Shown in pieces: positions 44,360 to 52,899 of a stretch of 64,000 nucleotides of DNA. Position numbers and translations under genes: made by a program. The notes below the pieces were generated by a model. It ran no database searches. It worked only from the letters and a program-made list of their open reading frames with translations, and was not told the origin of the DNA. The stretch is from VXYL01 sp963665195. GTDB lineage: Bacteria; Pseudomonadota; Gammaproteobacteria; Pseudomonadales; Azotimanducaceae. The stretch spans positions 3,658,001 through 3,722,000 of the forward strand of contig OY762070.1 in the NCBI GenBank assembly GCA_963665195.1, written 5' to 3'. Positions within the stretch are counted from its first letter, which is position 1. The number at the start of each line of letters is the position of its first letter.

Positions 44360-46054
44360 TCAGGCGAGCCCGCCCTCGCCGTCGCTCAGCGTCAGGCGCA
44401 TCACCTCCGCTACCGTGGTGCGACCCTGGGAAGCTTTGATAAGGCCGTCCTGTAACAGCGTCCGGTGGCCTTCGTGGCGATGCGCGAAGCGCTTGAGGTC
44501 GTTCAGGTTGTCGCCGGCGACGATCATGTTCTGCAGTTCGTCGCCCATGGGCACCAGCTCGTAGATGCCCATGCGGCCGCGAAAGCCCGTGTGCTGGCAG
44601 GCATCGCAGCCCTTGGCCTGCACCCACTGGTCGCCGAGCAGATGGCTCGGCACGCCGGCGAGGAGGTCTTCCGCCATCCCCGGCGCCGGTGCCGGCTCGG
44701 CGCAGCGGGCGCAGACCTTGCGCACCAGCCGCTGCGCCTGCACGCCGCGCACGGGCGCCGCCACCAGGAACGGCTCGACGCCCATGTCCGTGAGCCGGGT
44801 GAAACTGGAGACGGCGTCGTTGGTATGCACGGTGGAGAGCACGACGTGCCCGGTAAGGGCGGCGCGGATGGCGATCTCGGCGGTTTCCAGATCCCGAATC
44901 TCGCCCACCATGATGACGTCCGGGTCCTGGCGGACGATGTGGCGCAGCGCCCGGGCGAAGGTGTAGCCGATCTCGGCATGGACTTGGATCTGGGTGATGC
45001 GCGGCATCTGGTACTCCACCGGGTCTTCCACGGTGATGATCTTCTTGACGCCGTCGTCCATCTCTTCGAGCGCCCCGGCGAGGGTGGTGGACTTGCCGGA
45101 GCCGGTGGGGCCGGTCACCAGCACGATGCCGTTGCTGGCGCTCAGCCAGCCGCGGAACATGGCGAGGTGGTCCGGCTCCATGCCGAGGTTCTTGAGCGCC
45201 ATGTCGCCGCGCTCCTGGGCGAGCAGGCGCAGGACGATGGACTCGCCGCCGGCGCAGGGCACGGTGGAGACGCGGATGTCCATGTCCTTGCCGGCGATTC
45301 GATCCGTGATGCGCCCGTCCTGGGGCAGGCGCCGTTCGGCGATGTCGATGCCGCTGATGAGCTTGATGCGGGACGCCACCGCGGCGAAGCGCTCGATGGG
45401 CTGCGTCAGGCGGGTGTGCAGCACGCCGTCCACCCTCATGCGCACGGTGAACTGCTCTTCGGCGGGCTCGACGTGGATGTCCGATGCTTCGAGGTCCACC
45501 GCCTGCGCCAGCAGGTTGCCGACGAGGGCGATGATGGGCGCTTCCTCGGCGAGTTCCCGCAGCTGCCGGGCGTCGTCGCCGGCGAACAGGCTCTCCATGG
45601 CCCGTTCCTTGCGGACGGCCTCCAGCAGGCGGTCGAGGTGGTGGGCAGGAGCAAGGCAGAAGGTGATCGTCTCGCCGCGGAAGAAATAGCCGAGCGTCTC
45701 GAGCAGGGTGCGCTCCTCGACGTCCCGGGCGATGCAGCAAAGCCGCTGCCCGTCGCGCCAGAGCACGGCGTGGTTGTTCAGGAACCAGTCCAGCCGCTCC
45801 GGCGACTCGGCCATGAGCGCATACGCGGCGAGGTGGTCCGGCAGCTCGTCGCTGTCGCGCAGGTAGGCGATGCCAAGGCGCTCCGCCTGGGTTTCGAGCA
45901 GCACGTCTTCGGAGACGGCGCCGATGCGCACCAGCAGGGCGCCGAGATTGCCGCCCGCGGTTTGCTGGATCTGCCGCGCCTTGTCCAGATCCGCGCTCCC
46001 GATCGCCCCGCGCGCAATCAGCATGTCGCCCAGACTTCGCATCGGCGGAATCAT
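44360..46054 (-). CDS. gspE: Type II secretion ATPase GspE
   Basis: This 564-residue secretion ATPase has an N-terminal GspE-N domain (about 10-150). The motor domain carries Walker A VTGPTGSGKSTTLAG near 318, the Asp box EDPVEYQMPRITQIQVH and Walker B DVIMVGEIRDLETAEIAI near 380. A zinc-binding tetracysteine (KVCARCAEP then GCDACQHTGFRGR) follows near 455-500. It drives pseudopilus assembly. The ATG at 46054 has a GAGAG site; MRSLGDM four residues on is the alternative. It leads the E-F-G group. Confidence 0.95.
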   Translation of the reverse strand: MIPPMRSLGDMLIARGAIGSADLDKARQIQQTAGGNLGALLVRIGAVSEDVLLETQAERLGIAYLRDSDELPDHLAAYALMAESPERLDWFLNNHAVLWRDGQRLCCIARDVEERTLLETLGYFFRGETITFCLAPAHHLDRLLEAVRKERAMESLFAGDDARQLRELAEEAPIIALVGNLLAQAVDLEASDIHVEPAEEQFTVRMRVDGVLHTRLTQPIERFAAVASRIKLISGIDIAERRLPQDGRITDRIAGKDMDIRVSTVPCAGGESIVLRLLAQERGDMALKNLGMEPDHLAMFRGWLSASNGIVLVTGPTGSGKSTTLAGALEEMDDGVKKIITVEDPVEYQMPRITQIQVHAEIGYTFARALRHIVRQDPDVIMVGEIRDLETAEIAIRAALTGHVVLSTVHTNDAVSSFTRLTDMGVEPFLVAAPVRGVQAQRLVRKVCARCAEPAPAPGMAEDLLAGVPSHLLGDQWVQAKGCDACQHTGFRGRMGIYELVPMGDELQNMIVAGDNLNDLKRFAHRHEGHRTLLQDGLIKASQGRTTVAEVMRLTLSDGEGGLA

Positions 46055-46128
46055 ACTCTCACGGCGAACCTGCGGCGTCGCTATGGCAGAATCGCCGCCT
46101 TCGCATAGTCGGCAAGCGGACCAGTCGA

Positions 46129-47278
46129 TTGCCCCTGCAGAGCAAGCTGCCGAAGGTCGGCACCACGATCTTCACGATCATGTCCAAGCTCGCTGCCGAC
46201 GAGGGGGCGATCAACCTCTCCCAGGGCTATCCCGATTTCGACGGCCCGCCGGCGCTGCTGGAGCGCGTCGCCTACTACCTGACGCACGGCTACAACCAGT
46301 ATCCGCCGATGGCCGGCATCGAACCGCTGCGGGAAGCCATCGCCGCCAAGGTACGCTCGCTCTACGGTGCCGTCGTGGACCCGGCCACGGAGGTGACGGT
46401 GACCTCCGGGGCGACCGAGGCGCTGTTCTGCGCCGTGCAGGCCGTCGTGCGGTCGGGCGACGAGGCGATCGTCTTCGATCCGTGCTACGACTCCTACGAA
46501 CCGGCGGTGACGCTGGCGGGCGGCGCCTGTCGGCACATCCCCATGCGCGCCGACTACCGCATCGACTGGGATCGGGTGCGCGATGCGTTAGGGCCGAAGA
46601 CGCGCCTCATCATGGTCAATACGCCGCACAACCCGAGCGGCGCGGTGTGGGACGAGGACGACATCGACGGCCTGCGGCGCGCCATCGACGGGCGCGACAT
46701 CTACGTGGGTGGGCGACGAGGTGTACGAGCACATCGTCTTCGACGGGCGGCCGCACCTCAGCCTCGCCCGCTATCCGGACCTCTTCGAGCGCAGCTTCGT
46801 GGTGTCCTCGTTCGGCAAGACCTACCACACCACGGGCTGGAAGGTGGCCTACTGCGTGGCGCCGGCGGCCCTCTCGGCGGAGTTCCGGCGGGTGCATCAG
46901 TTCGTCACCTTCACCACCGCGACCCCGTTGCAGCACGGCATCGCCGACTTCCTGCGCGACTGCCCGGAGCATCACGAGAACCTGGCCGTGTTCTACCAAG
47001 CCAAGCGCGACCTCTTCTGCGGGCTGCTCGATGGGTCGCGCTTCAAGCTCAAGCCGTCCGCGGGCACCTTCTTCCAGCTCCTCGACTACAGTGCCATCAG
47101 CAACGAACCCGATACCGAACTGGCGCGGCGCTGGACCCGGCAGGCGCAGGTGAAGGTGGCGTCCATCCCGATGTCCGTGTTCTACGAAGCGCCGCCGAAG
47201 CACCAGACGCTGCGCTTCTGCTTCGCCAAGGAGGACGCCACCCTCAAGCGGGCGGCGGAGATTCTGTGCCAGCTCTGA
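46129..47278 (+). pseudogene. Frameshifted methionine-type aminotransferase (class I/II)
   Basis: The first part, to about 46705, reads MPLQSKLPKVGTTIFTIMSK, INLSQGYPDFDGPP and VTVTSGATEALFCA. The rest continues in the next frame with GDEVYEHIVFDGRPHLS, then SSFGKTYHTTGWKVAY, the PLP lysine. Together they form a full-length YbdL-like methionine/kynurenine aminotransferase. An extra G in the stretch GTGGGTGGG near 46706 breaks the frame; removing one base restores DIYVVGDEVYEH. It may be an assembly error in a homopolymer-like run or recent inactivation. The stop overlaps the omega-amidase start, as expected for a 2-oxo acid pathway. Confidence 0.8.
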
Positions 47279-48051
47279 CCAAGCTCGCTGTCGCCTTGGT
47301 GCAGGCGGCGCCCGCGTGGCACGACGCGGCGGCGAACCGGGCGCTGTTCGATCGCGCCCTCGAGCCGCTGGCCGCCAAGGCGGACCTCGTGGTGCTGCCG
47401 GAGATGCTGAGCACGGGGTTCACCATGCGCTCCCGGCAGGTGGCGGAAACCATGGACGGCCCCACCGTCGCGTGGCTGCGCGAGAAGGCGCGCGGCCTCG
47501 GCGCCGCGGTCACCGGCAGCGTCGTGATCGAAGACGCCGGGCGCGTTTACAACCGCCAGCTCTGGGTCGATGGCGACGGGGAGGTGCTCGCCTACGACAA
47601 GCGGCATCTCTTCCGCGTGGCGGGCGAGCATGAGCATTACGCGGCCGGGGACGAGCGCGTGGTCGCCAGACTCGGCGAATGGCGCATCCTGCTCTGCGTC
47701 TGCTACGACCTGCGCTTCCCGGTCTGGCTGCGCTGCCAGGGCGACTACGACGCCCTGCTCTGCGTCGCCAACTGGCCGGCGGCGCGGCAGATGGCGTGGA
47801 ACACGCTGCTGCGGGCAAGGGCCATCGAGAACCTGTGCTACGCGGTCGCCGTGAACCGCGTCGGCGTGGACGGCAACGACGTGGCCTACCGCGGCGGCAG
47901 CGCGGTGTACGACCCGCAGGGGCAGGCGCTCGTCGAGGTATTCGACGAGGCGATGGTGGCGATGGCGACGCTGGACCTCGATGCCGTGCGCGAGCAGCGG
48001 CGGGCGTTCCCGGCATGGCAGGACGCGGACCGCTTCGAGGTGCAGACATGA
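47266..48051 (+). CDS. Omega-amidase, YafV/NIT2-type nitrilase
   Basis: This 261-residue carbon-nitrogen hydrolase carries the Glu-Lys-Cys triad: Glu in LVVLPEMLSTGF near 42, Lys in YDKRHLFRVAGE near 110 and Cys in LLCVCYDLRFPVW near 146. The length and the GEHEHYAAGDE segment fit YafV omega-amidases, which hydrolyse alpha-ketoglutaramate or its methylthio analogue, products of glutamine-dependent transamination. The GTG at 47266 overlaps the aminotransferase stop and has a GGCGGAG site. Its pairing with a methionine-type aminotransferase suggests methionine salvage. Confidence 0.87.
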   Translation: MPALTKLAVALVQAAPAWHDAAANRALFDRALEPLAAKADLVVLPEMLSTGFTMRSRQVAETMDGPTVAWLREKARGLGAAVTGSVVIEDAGRVYNRQLWVDGDGEVLAYDKRHLFRVAGEHEHYAAGDERVVARLGEWRILLCVCYDLRFPVWLRCQGDYDALLCVANWPAARQMAWNTLLRARAIENLCYAVAVNRVGVDGNDVAYRGGSAVYDPQGQALVEVFDEAMVAMATLDLDAVREQRRAFPAWQDADRFEVQT

Positions 48052-48377
48052 AGCTGCGAATCCCGTCCCGCTGCGGCGCGCTGGTGCTCGCTGCGACCCT
48101 CGGCGGCTGCGGCGAAGCGCCGACCGAGAACGTCCATCCCGGCAAAGACATCTACCAGCGCCACTGCTTCGCCTGCCATCAGGCGGGCATCGCCGGGGCG
48201 CCGCGGTTCGGCGACAACGAAGCTTGGGCGCCGCGCCTAGCCGCCGGCCGGGAGGCGATGATCGACAACGTCAAGCGCGGCATGGTGCCGGGAATGCCGC
48301 CGCGCGGTGCCTGCGCGAGCTGCGACGACCAGGCGCTCGCCGACGCGGTGGACTTCATGCTGCTCTATCTCAAGTGA
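48048..48377 (+). CDS. Cytochrome c5-like lipoprotein
   Basis: This 109-residue single-haem cytochrome has a lipobox VLAATLGGC (Cys near residue 21) and the haem site HCFACHQAGIAGAP. The distal Met is in RGMVPGMPPRGAC and a second Cys pair GACASC fits the cytochrome c5/cbb3-like class with a disulfide. It would be anchored in a membrane facing the periplasm. The ATG overlaps the amidase stop, so they are co-transcribed, although the functional link is unclear. Confidence 0.85.
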   Translation: MKLRIPSRCGALVLAATLGGCGEAPTENVHPGKDIYQRHCFACHQAGIAGAPRFGDNEAWAPRLAAGREAMIDNVKRGMVPGMPPRGACASCDDQALADAVDFMLLYLK

Positions 48378-48523
48378 GATCGAATGAGGCGCATGGCGCC
48401 AAGCCTTGGCGAACCGCGCCGAGCGACCTTCGCGCCACGCCCGTAAGCAACGGATTCTATTGACTTTGCGATTGGCAGGCACGAACCTTGCCGGGCCTCA
48501 AGCAAGCAACCGGAGGCGACGAC

Positions 48524-48982
48524 ATGGCCGAGATCCTGCCCGGCGATATCCTCTGGCGGCGCAAGGGCGTGCTGATCCACAAAGGCATCGCGCTGCCCGG
48601 CGACCGCGTCTTCCACAACACGCCTTTCGCCGGCGAGCACGTCAGCGCCACGAGCGAATTCGCGCGCGGCCACCGTGTCCACGCCCGGCGGCTCGAAGCA
48701 GAGGACCGGCGGCGCGCGCTCCGTGCGGCACGGCTGGATGCGGTGCGCCGCTACAACCTGTTCACCAACAACTGCGAGCACACCGTCTCCCGCGCCCGCG
48801 ATGGCGCGGCAAGCAGCCCGCAGCTCGATGCCTGGCTGGTCGGCTTGAGCGTCGGCGCCGTGGCCTTCGCCTTGACCCGCCGGCCGAGCTTGGCAGTGGC
48901 CGGGTTCAGCCTCGGCGCGAGCGTCGGCCACCGGGCGCTGGAGGTGCTGCGCCAGCGGCGATGGCTCCGCAACCAGCGCTGA
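48524..48982 (+). CDS. LRAT-like (NlpC/P60-related) domain protein
   Basis: This 152-residue protein has the circularly permuted papain fold of LRAT-type proteins. The histidine is in GDILWRRKGVLIHKGIALPG and the catalytic cysteine in the diagnostic NCEH of YNLFTNNCEHTVSRA near residue 85. A C-terminal hydrophobic segment (LVGLSVGAVAFALT and LAVAGFSLGASVG) may bind a membrane. Bacterial members are acyltransferases or thiol hydrolases of unknown substrate. ATG 48524 has a GGAGG site. It is convergent with the next gene. Confidence 0.75.
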   Translation: MAEILPGDILWRRKGVLIHKGIALPGDRVFHNTPFAGEHVSATSEFARGHRVHARRLEAEDRRRALRAARLDAVRRYNLFTNNCEHTVSRARDGAASSPQLDAWLVGLSVGAVAFALTRRPSLAVAGFSLGASVGHRALEVLRQRRWLRNQR

Positions 48983-48985
48983 ACG

Positions 48986-49708
48986 TCACACCGTCTCAAG
49001 CAGGTCGTAGAAACCCGGCGGCGGCGCACATTTGAAGGTGCCGAATCCCGGCACCACCAGCCGATGCGCATGCAGCGCCAGACGCGGTCCGGCCTGCTCC
49101 GCCGACTTCGGGGCACCGTAGAGCGTATCGCCGACCATGGCGTGGCCGATCCAGGAGAGATGCACGCGAATCTGATGCGAGCGGCCGGTCAGCGGCTGGA
49201 CGGCCAGCAGCGAACGCCGCGCGGCGCGCCGCAGCACGCGGACGCGGGTGACCGATTCGAGACCAGGCCCGTGGCCGCCGTCGCTCGCCGGGTCCAGCCG
49301 CCATCCCTCCCGCACCGGGCGGATTTCCTCGCGCAGCCCGGCGACCCGGTAGCGGCTCTTGCGCCCGCGCTTGAGCGGCAGGGCGATGCTGAGGCTCGTG
49401 CCGGAAGCGATATGCCCGGTCACCACCGCCACATAGTGCTTGCGCACGGCGCGCTGGCTGAAAGCGCGGGCGATGTCGCTCTGGGCGCGCCGCGACAGTG
49501 CGACGAGCAACAGCCCGCTGGTTCCTTTGTCGATGCGATGCACTAGCCGCGCTCCCGGAAAGCGCGCCTTCACGGCGTCCCAGAGGCACGGCGCGCCGGT
49601 GCGATCCGCCAGCACGGAGACGCCGCTCGCCTTGTTCAGCACCAGCACATCGTCGTCGCTGTGGACGACGTCGAACAGCTCCTCAGTCGTCGGCGTCGGC
49701 TTCTGCAA
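48986..49708 (-). CDS. RluA-family pseudouridine synthase
   Basis: This 240-residue pseudouridine synthase contains the catalytic ARLVHRIDKGTSGLLLVA near residue 55, whose aspartate attacks the uridine, and the conserved end strand LTGRSHQIRVHLSWIGHAMV. It lacks the S4 domain, as RluA and TruC do. The RNA target (rRNA or tRNA) cannot be told. Its start overlaps the upstream M28-like gene by 26 bases. Confidence 0.88.
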   Translation of the reverse strand: MQKPTPTTEELFDVVHSDDDVLVLNKASGVSVLADRTGAPCLWDAVKARFPGARLVHRIDKGTSGLLLVALSRRAQSDIARAFSQRAVRKHYVAVVTGHIASGTSLSIALPLKRGRKSRYRVAGLREEIRPVREGWRLDPASDGGHGPGLESVTRVRVLRRAARRSLLAVQPLTGRSHQIRVHLSWIGHAMVGDTLYGAPKSAEQAGPRLALHAHRLVVPGFGTFKCAPPPGFYDLLETV

Positions 49709-50858
49709 GGTGCGCCCCGACCTCCAGCATCGCCTCGGTCAAGCGGGCAGTGCGGGCCACGTCCACCGTGTCCGGCCAGCGGTCGTCCGGGTGGTGGAAC
49801 CAGGCATTTGAGCCGAGCAGGGAGACATAGCTGCCGCCTAGGTCGTGGATGTTGCGGGCCTCGCCGCCCGGGCGCTGGCCTTGCGGTGTGAGGTCGTCCG
49901 GCGGCGCGTCGGCTGCCGCCAGCGTTCGCTTCGCCAGTCCCTGCAAGTGCGGGTCGGATGCCTGCAATCGAATGCGCCCGCCCCGACTCGCGAAGTTCGC
50001 CCCGAGGTGGATCCATGCCTTCGCTTCCCGCCCGAGCGTCGGATCCGCCGCCAAGCAGCTATCGAGACCGAGATGGCCGAGCTCGTGGCCGCTGGTGGCG
50101 AGGAACAGCATGTCCCGCGCCGGTCGCGATCCTGCGAAGCGGCGCAGCAGCGCGAGCCAGACGGCGATGCCGCCGCCGCGCTCCGCGGTGGATACCCACC
50201 AGGAGCTTTTCGGCGTCATCACCACCAGCGGCCGCAGGGCCGGGTCCCGGCCGGCGATGCGCACCCGCACATTGCTGCCCAGCGCGTCCTCGAAGTCCAC
50301 ATGCGCTGTCACTTTCGCGAGCGCGCCGGCGGCAGCGGCTTCGCCAAGCCAGGCTTCGTGTTCGGTCGCCACCTGCAAGGTCGGCGGGGTCCTCGGCTGC
50401 TGCGCGAAGCGGTCCGCGTTCTGCAGTGCGAGGCCGGGGACCGTGCTGTTCATCTTCGAGACCGCCACCAGCGCTGGACGCTCGGCCGCTTGCCGGGCGT
50501 GGCTGAGAGCCGCGTTCGCGGCCGCGCCGGCATCGTTGCCGAACGCGCCGATACCGATGCCGGGTACGTCGCTCGGCAGGGCGACGAGCGGCGCTTCGAC
50601 GCCGTTCGCATCGGTGCTGCCGCCGTCGAACAGCGGCACGCCCGCCGCCGTGGTGCCGTCAGCTTCGACGCAGCAGTGCCGCAATGCCCAGCGGCGCAGC
50701 GGAAAGCGGTCGATCACCGGCGCGGCCCCGGCGTCGCGCGCCAGGTCCGCCAGCCACTGCGCCGTTCGCAAGTCCCCCGCCGTGCCCGTGCGGTGGTCTT
50801 CGATGGCGTCCCAGCCCTCGATGTCCGCGGCGATGGCCGCGCCGAGTTCTGCGCTCAT
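49683..50858 (-). CDS. M28-like peptidase with degenerate metal site
   Basis: This 391-residue protein follows the M28 aminopeptidase layout with an inserted PA-like region. The expected HxD is replaced by TPKSS in LVVMTPKSSWWVST, the GADDN motif by STAERGGG, and EExG by HELGHLGLD, while HHPDD near 370 is retained. There is no signal peptide. Either the metal site is rebuilt or the protein is non-catalytic. The ATG overlaps the end of the sulfatase gene (ATGA), indicating one operon with sulfatase and DUF3501. Confidence 0.7.
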   Translation of the reverse strand: MSAELGAAIAADIEGWDAIEDHRTGTAGDLRTAQWLADLARDAGAAPVIDRFPLRRWALRHCCVEADGTTAAGVPLFDGGSTDANGVEAPLVALPSDVPGIGIGAFGNDAGAAANAALSHARQAAERPALVAVSKMNSTVPGLALQNADRFAQQPRTPPTLQVATEHEAWLGEAAAAGALAKVTAHVDFEDALGSNVRVRIAGRDPALRPLVVMTPKSSWWVSTAERGGGIAVWLALLRRFAGSRPARDMLFLATSGHELGHLGLDSCLAADPTLGREAKAWIHLGANFASRGGRIRLQASDPHLQGLAKRTLAAADAPPDDLTPQGQRPGGEARNIHDLGGSYVSLLGSNAWFHHPDDRWPDTVDVARTARLTEAMLEVGAHLAEADADD

Positions 50859-52312
50859 CGCAGGCCCAGTCGCTGGTACTGCGATGGCGGCGCATCCGCC
50901 TTGGCCATGGTCTCGCGCAGCAGTTCCACGTAGCGCTGCTCGGCGAGCGTGCCGACTAGGTTCCGCATCTGCCCGGGATCGCTCGCGATGTCGTAGAGCC
51001 GCGTTTCCCGCAGCCTTTCGGGACGCGGGATGTCCGCCCTGGCGCGCACCACCGGCATTTCGGTGTACGGCAGGAAGCGGCCGAACTCGGCATCGCGGTA
51101 GATGCCCGCGCCGGGCAGGCTGTGGTAGCTGTAGGTGGTGGGCATCTGGTAGTGGAGGTAGAGCGGCGCGTTTTCTGCCGTCGCCGCTGCTCGCAGGTAC
51201 GTGTGGCGACCGTCGGTGACGTTCACCTGCATCCCGAACCAGCCGAAGAGCGCGGCGTCGCGGCGCACGGGGGCGTTGTTCTCCAACACATCGCGCAGCG
51301 ACTCGCCGTGGATGGCGTGCTCCGCCGACTGGCCGAAGTAGGCCAGCAGGGTCGGCATGACATCGACGTTCTGCGTGAGCTGGCTGCGCCGCTCGCCGGC
51401 GTGGCGGTTGCCCGGCAGCTTGACGACGAACGGCAGATTGGCGAGTTCGTTCCAGACCGGCCAGCGGTTCTTGCCGGTGCTGCCGTGCTCGCCGATCAAG
51501 TGGCCGTGGTCCGTGGTGAGGATGATGAGCGTGTCGTCGAAGATGCCCTGGCGCCCCAGTTCGTCGAGCAGCCGGCCGAGGTAGTCGTCCGCCATGCTGA
51601 GCGTCGCGGCGTATTGGCGGCGCAGATGCGCGAGCGCCTCAGGGCCGCCCTCGACGGGACCGTAGCCGCTCCACTGGTTGAGCGGGCCGCGCCAGTCGTC
51701 GCCGCCGTAGCGGTCCAAGTACTCCGGCGGACAGTCGAACGGCTCGTGCGGATCGAAGCCTTCCACCCACAGCAGGAAGTCGTCCGCGCCCTCGTTGCGG
51801 CGCAGCCAGTCGATGGCGCCGCGGAACGTCTTGGGCGTCGGGAACTCGTCCGCGGAGGTGAATGTGCTGGCGTTCAGCGCGTATTGGGCGCTCCACTGGC
51901 CGAGATGTTCGGGCTCCTGGGGCGGATGGGCGCTCGACAGCCAGCAGTCCCGCTCCTGGCCCCTGTGGAAACGCCAGGTGTCGAACTGGGTGTGGTAGTT
52001 CTCGCCGCCGACGTGGAAGTAGTGGTAGTGGTCCGTCTCGATGTGCGTGCGCACGCCAGCGCGGTGCAGGATGCGCGTCAGCGGCACGTCGAACGGTTCG
52101 ATCGGCCCCCAGTTGCGCTCCAGGAAGTTGAGCCGCCCGGTGAGGATGTCGCGGCGGGCCGGCATGCAGGGCGCGGAGCCCAGCCAATGGTTGTCGTGGA
52201 CCACCCCATGCCGAGCCAAGCGGGTGATGTTCGGCGCCTGCACCCAGTCGTTGCCGTAGATCGGCAGGTAGTTCCGGTTCAGGCTATCGAGCAGGACGAA
52301 GACGGCTTTCAT
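50855..52312 (-). CDS. Sulfatase (type I, Cys-type)
   Basis: This 485-residue sulfatase starts MKAVFVLLDSLNRNYLPIYG, the metal-binding N-terminus. The CxPxR signature lies in SAPCMPARRDILTGR near residue 52, where the cysteine is matured to formylglycine. The late metal site is LTTDHGHLIGEHGSTGKN near 290. There is no signal peptide, so it is a cytoplasmic sulfatase. The ATG at 52312 overlaps the DUF3501 stop and the gene's stop overlaps the M28-like start. Its natural sulfate ester is unknown, though two sulfotransferases occur in the window. Confidence 0.92.
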   Translation of the reverse strand: MKAVFVLLDSLNRNYLPIYGNDWVQAPNITRLARHGVVHDNHWLGSAPCMPARRDILTGRLNFLERNWGPIEPFDVPLTRILHRAGVRTHIETDHYHYFHVGGENYHTQFDTWRFHRGQERDCWLSSAHPPQEPEHLGQWSAQYALNASTFTSADEFPTPKTFRGAIDWLRRNEGADDFLLWVEGFDPHEPFDCPPEYLDRYGGDDWRGPLNQWSGYGPVEGGPEALAHLRRQYAATLSMADDYLGRLLDELGRQGIFDDTLIILTTDHGHLIGEHGSTGKNRWPVWNELANLPFVVKLPGNRHAGERRSQLTQNVDVMPTLLAYFGQSAEHAIHGESLRDVLENNAPVRRDAALFGWFGMQVNVTDGRHTYLRAAATAENAPLYLHYQMPTTYSYHSLPGAGIYRDAEFGRFLPYTEMPVVRARADIPRPERLRETRLYDIASDPGQMRNLVGTLAEQRYVELLRETMAKADAPPSQYQRLGLR

Positions 52313-52899
52313 GGTGCGAGATCCTCGGCGAGCGATGCGATGGTCTGTGCGGGCAGGGCGCACTCGCAGCGCAGTTCGTCATGGTCGATGCCGATGCTCA
52401 CCGCGGCGCCCCCCCGCACCGCGGCGATCTGCTCGGCGTCGAGTTCGAAGCGCAGGAAGTGGACGGCGGCGGTCTTGCCGCGCTCGGTGCGCTCCAAGTC
52501 GTCGTTGGCGAAGGCGCGGCTGCGCGGCAGATCGGCGACGCCTAGCCAGACTTGATGCTCGACGCCTGGCATGCGGGCCAGCGCCGCCGCCCGCTCGGCC
52601 ACGTCCTCGTACTCGATGAGGAACGTCGCCTTCCAGTTCGCGCCGTCCGGGATCAGCGGGTTGTAGGCCGCCAGCTCCTCGTCGATGGCATCGGGCTCGA
52701 AGATGCGTTCAACGCGCAGCATCTCCTGCACCTGGTACTTGATCGTGAGGAAGTCCTCGAACAGGAGCGTCGCGTGCGGGCCGAGATGCACGCGCCGGGC
52801 CTTCTTGTGGGCGATGACCTTGCTGCGGAACGCGGCGCGCTCGACGGCATAGCGTTCCAGCGGCCACAGCGTTTCGCGGCTGAGCTTGGCCGCCGCCAT
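52309..52899 (-). CDS. DUF3501 family protein
   Basis: This 196-residue protein matches the DUF3501 family, which almost always accompanies a two-cluster FeS oxidoreductase and rubrerythrin. Recognisable parts are LERYAVERAAFRSKVIAHKK, VHLGPHATLLFEDFLTIKYQ and IFEPDAIDEELAAYNPLIPD. Its function is unknown; the cluster suggests a role in peroxide or nitrosative stress. It overlaps the FeS gene stop by one base and the sulfatase start by four. Confidence 0.85.
   Translation of the reverse strand: MAAAKLSRETLWPLERYAVERAAFRSKVIAHKKARRVHLGPHATLLFEDFLTIKYQVQEMLRVERIFEPDAIDEELAAYNPLIPDGANWKATFLIEYEDVAERAAALARMPGVEHQVWLGVADLPRSRAFANDDLERTERGKTAAVHFLRFELDAEQIAAVRGGAAVSIGIDHDELRCECALPAQTIASLAEDLAP

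Noticed and set aside
48383..48402. GGCGC-ATG-GCGCC palindrome after the cytochrome gene.
   Set aside because: Short, without a T tract or conservation evidence; expected by chance at this base composition.
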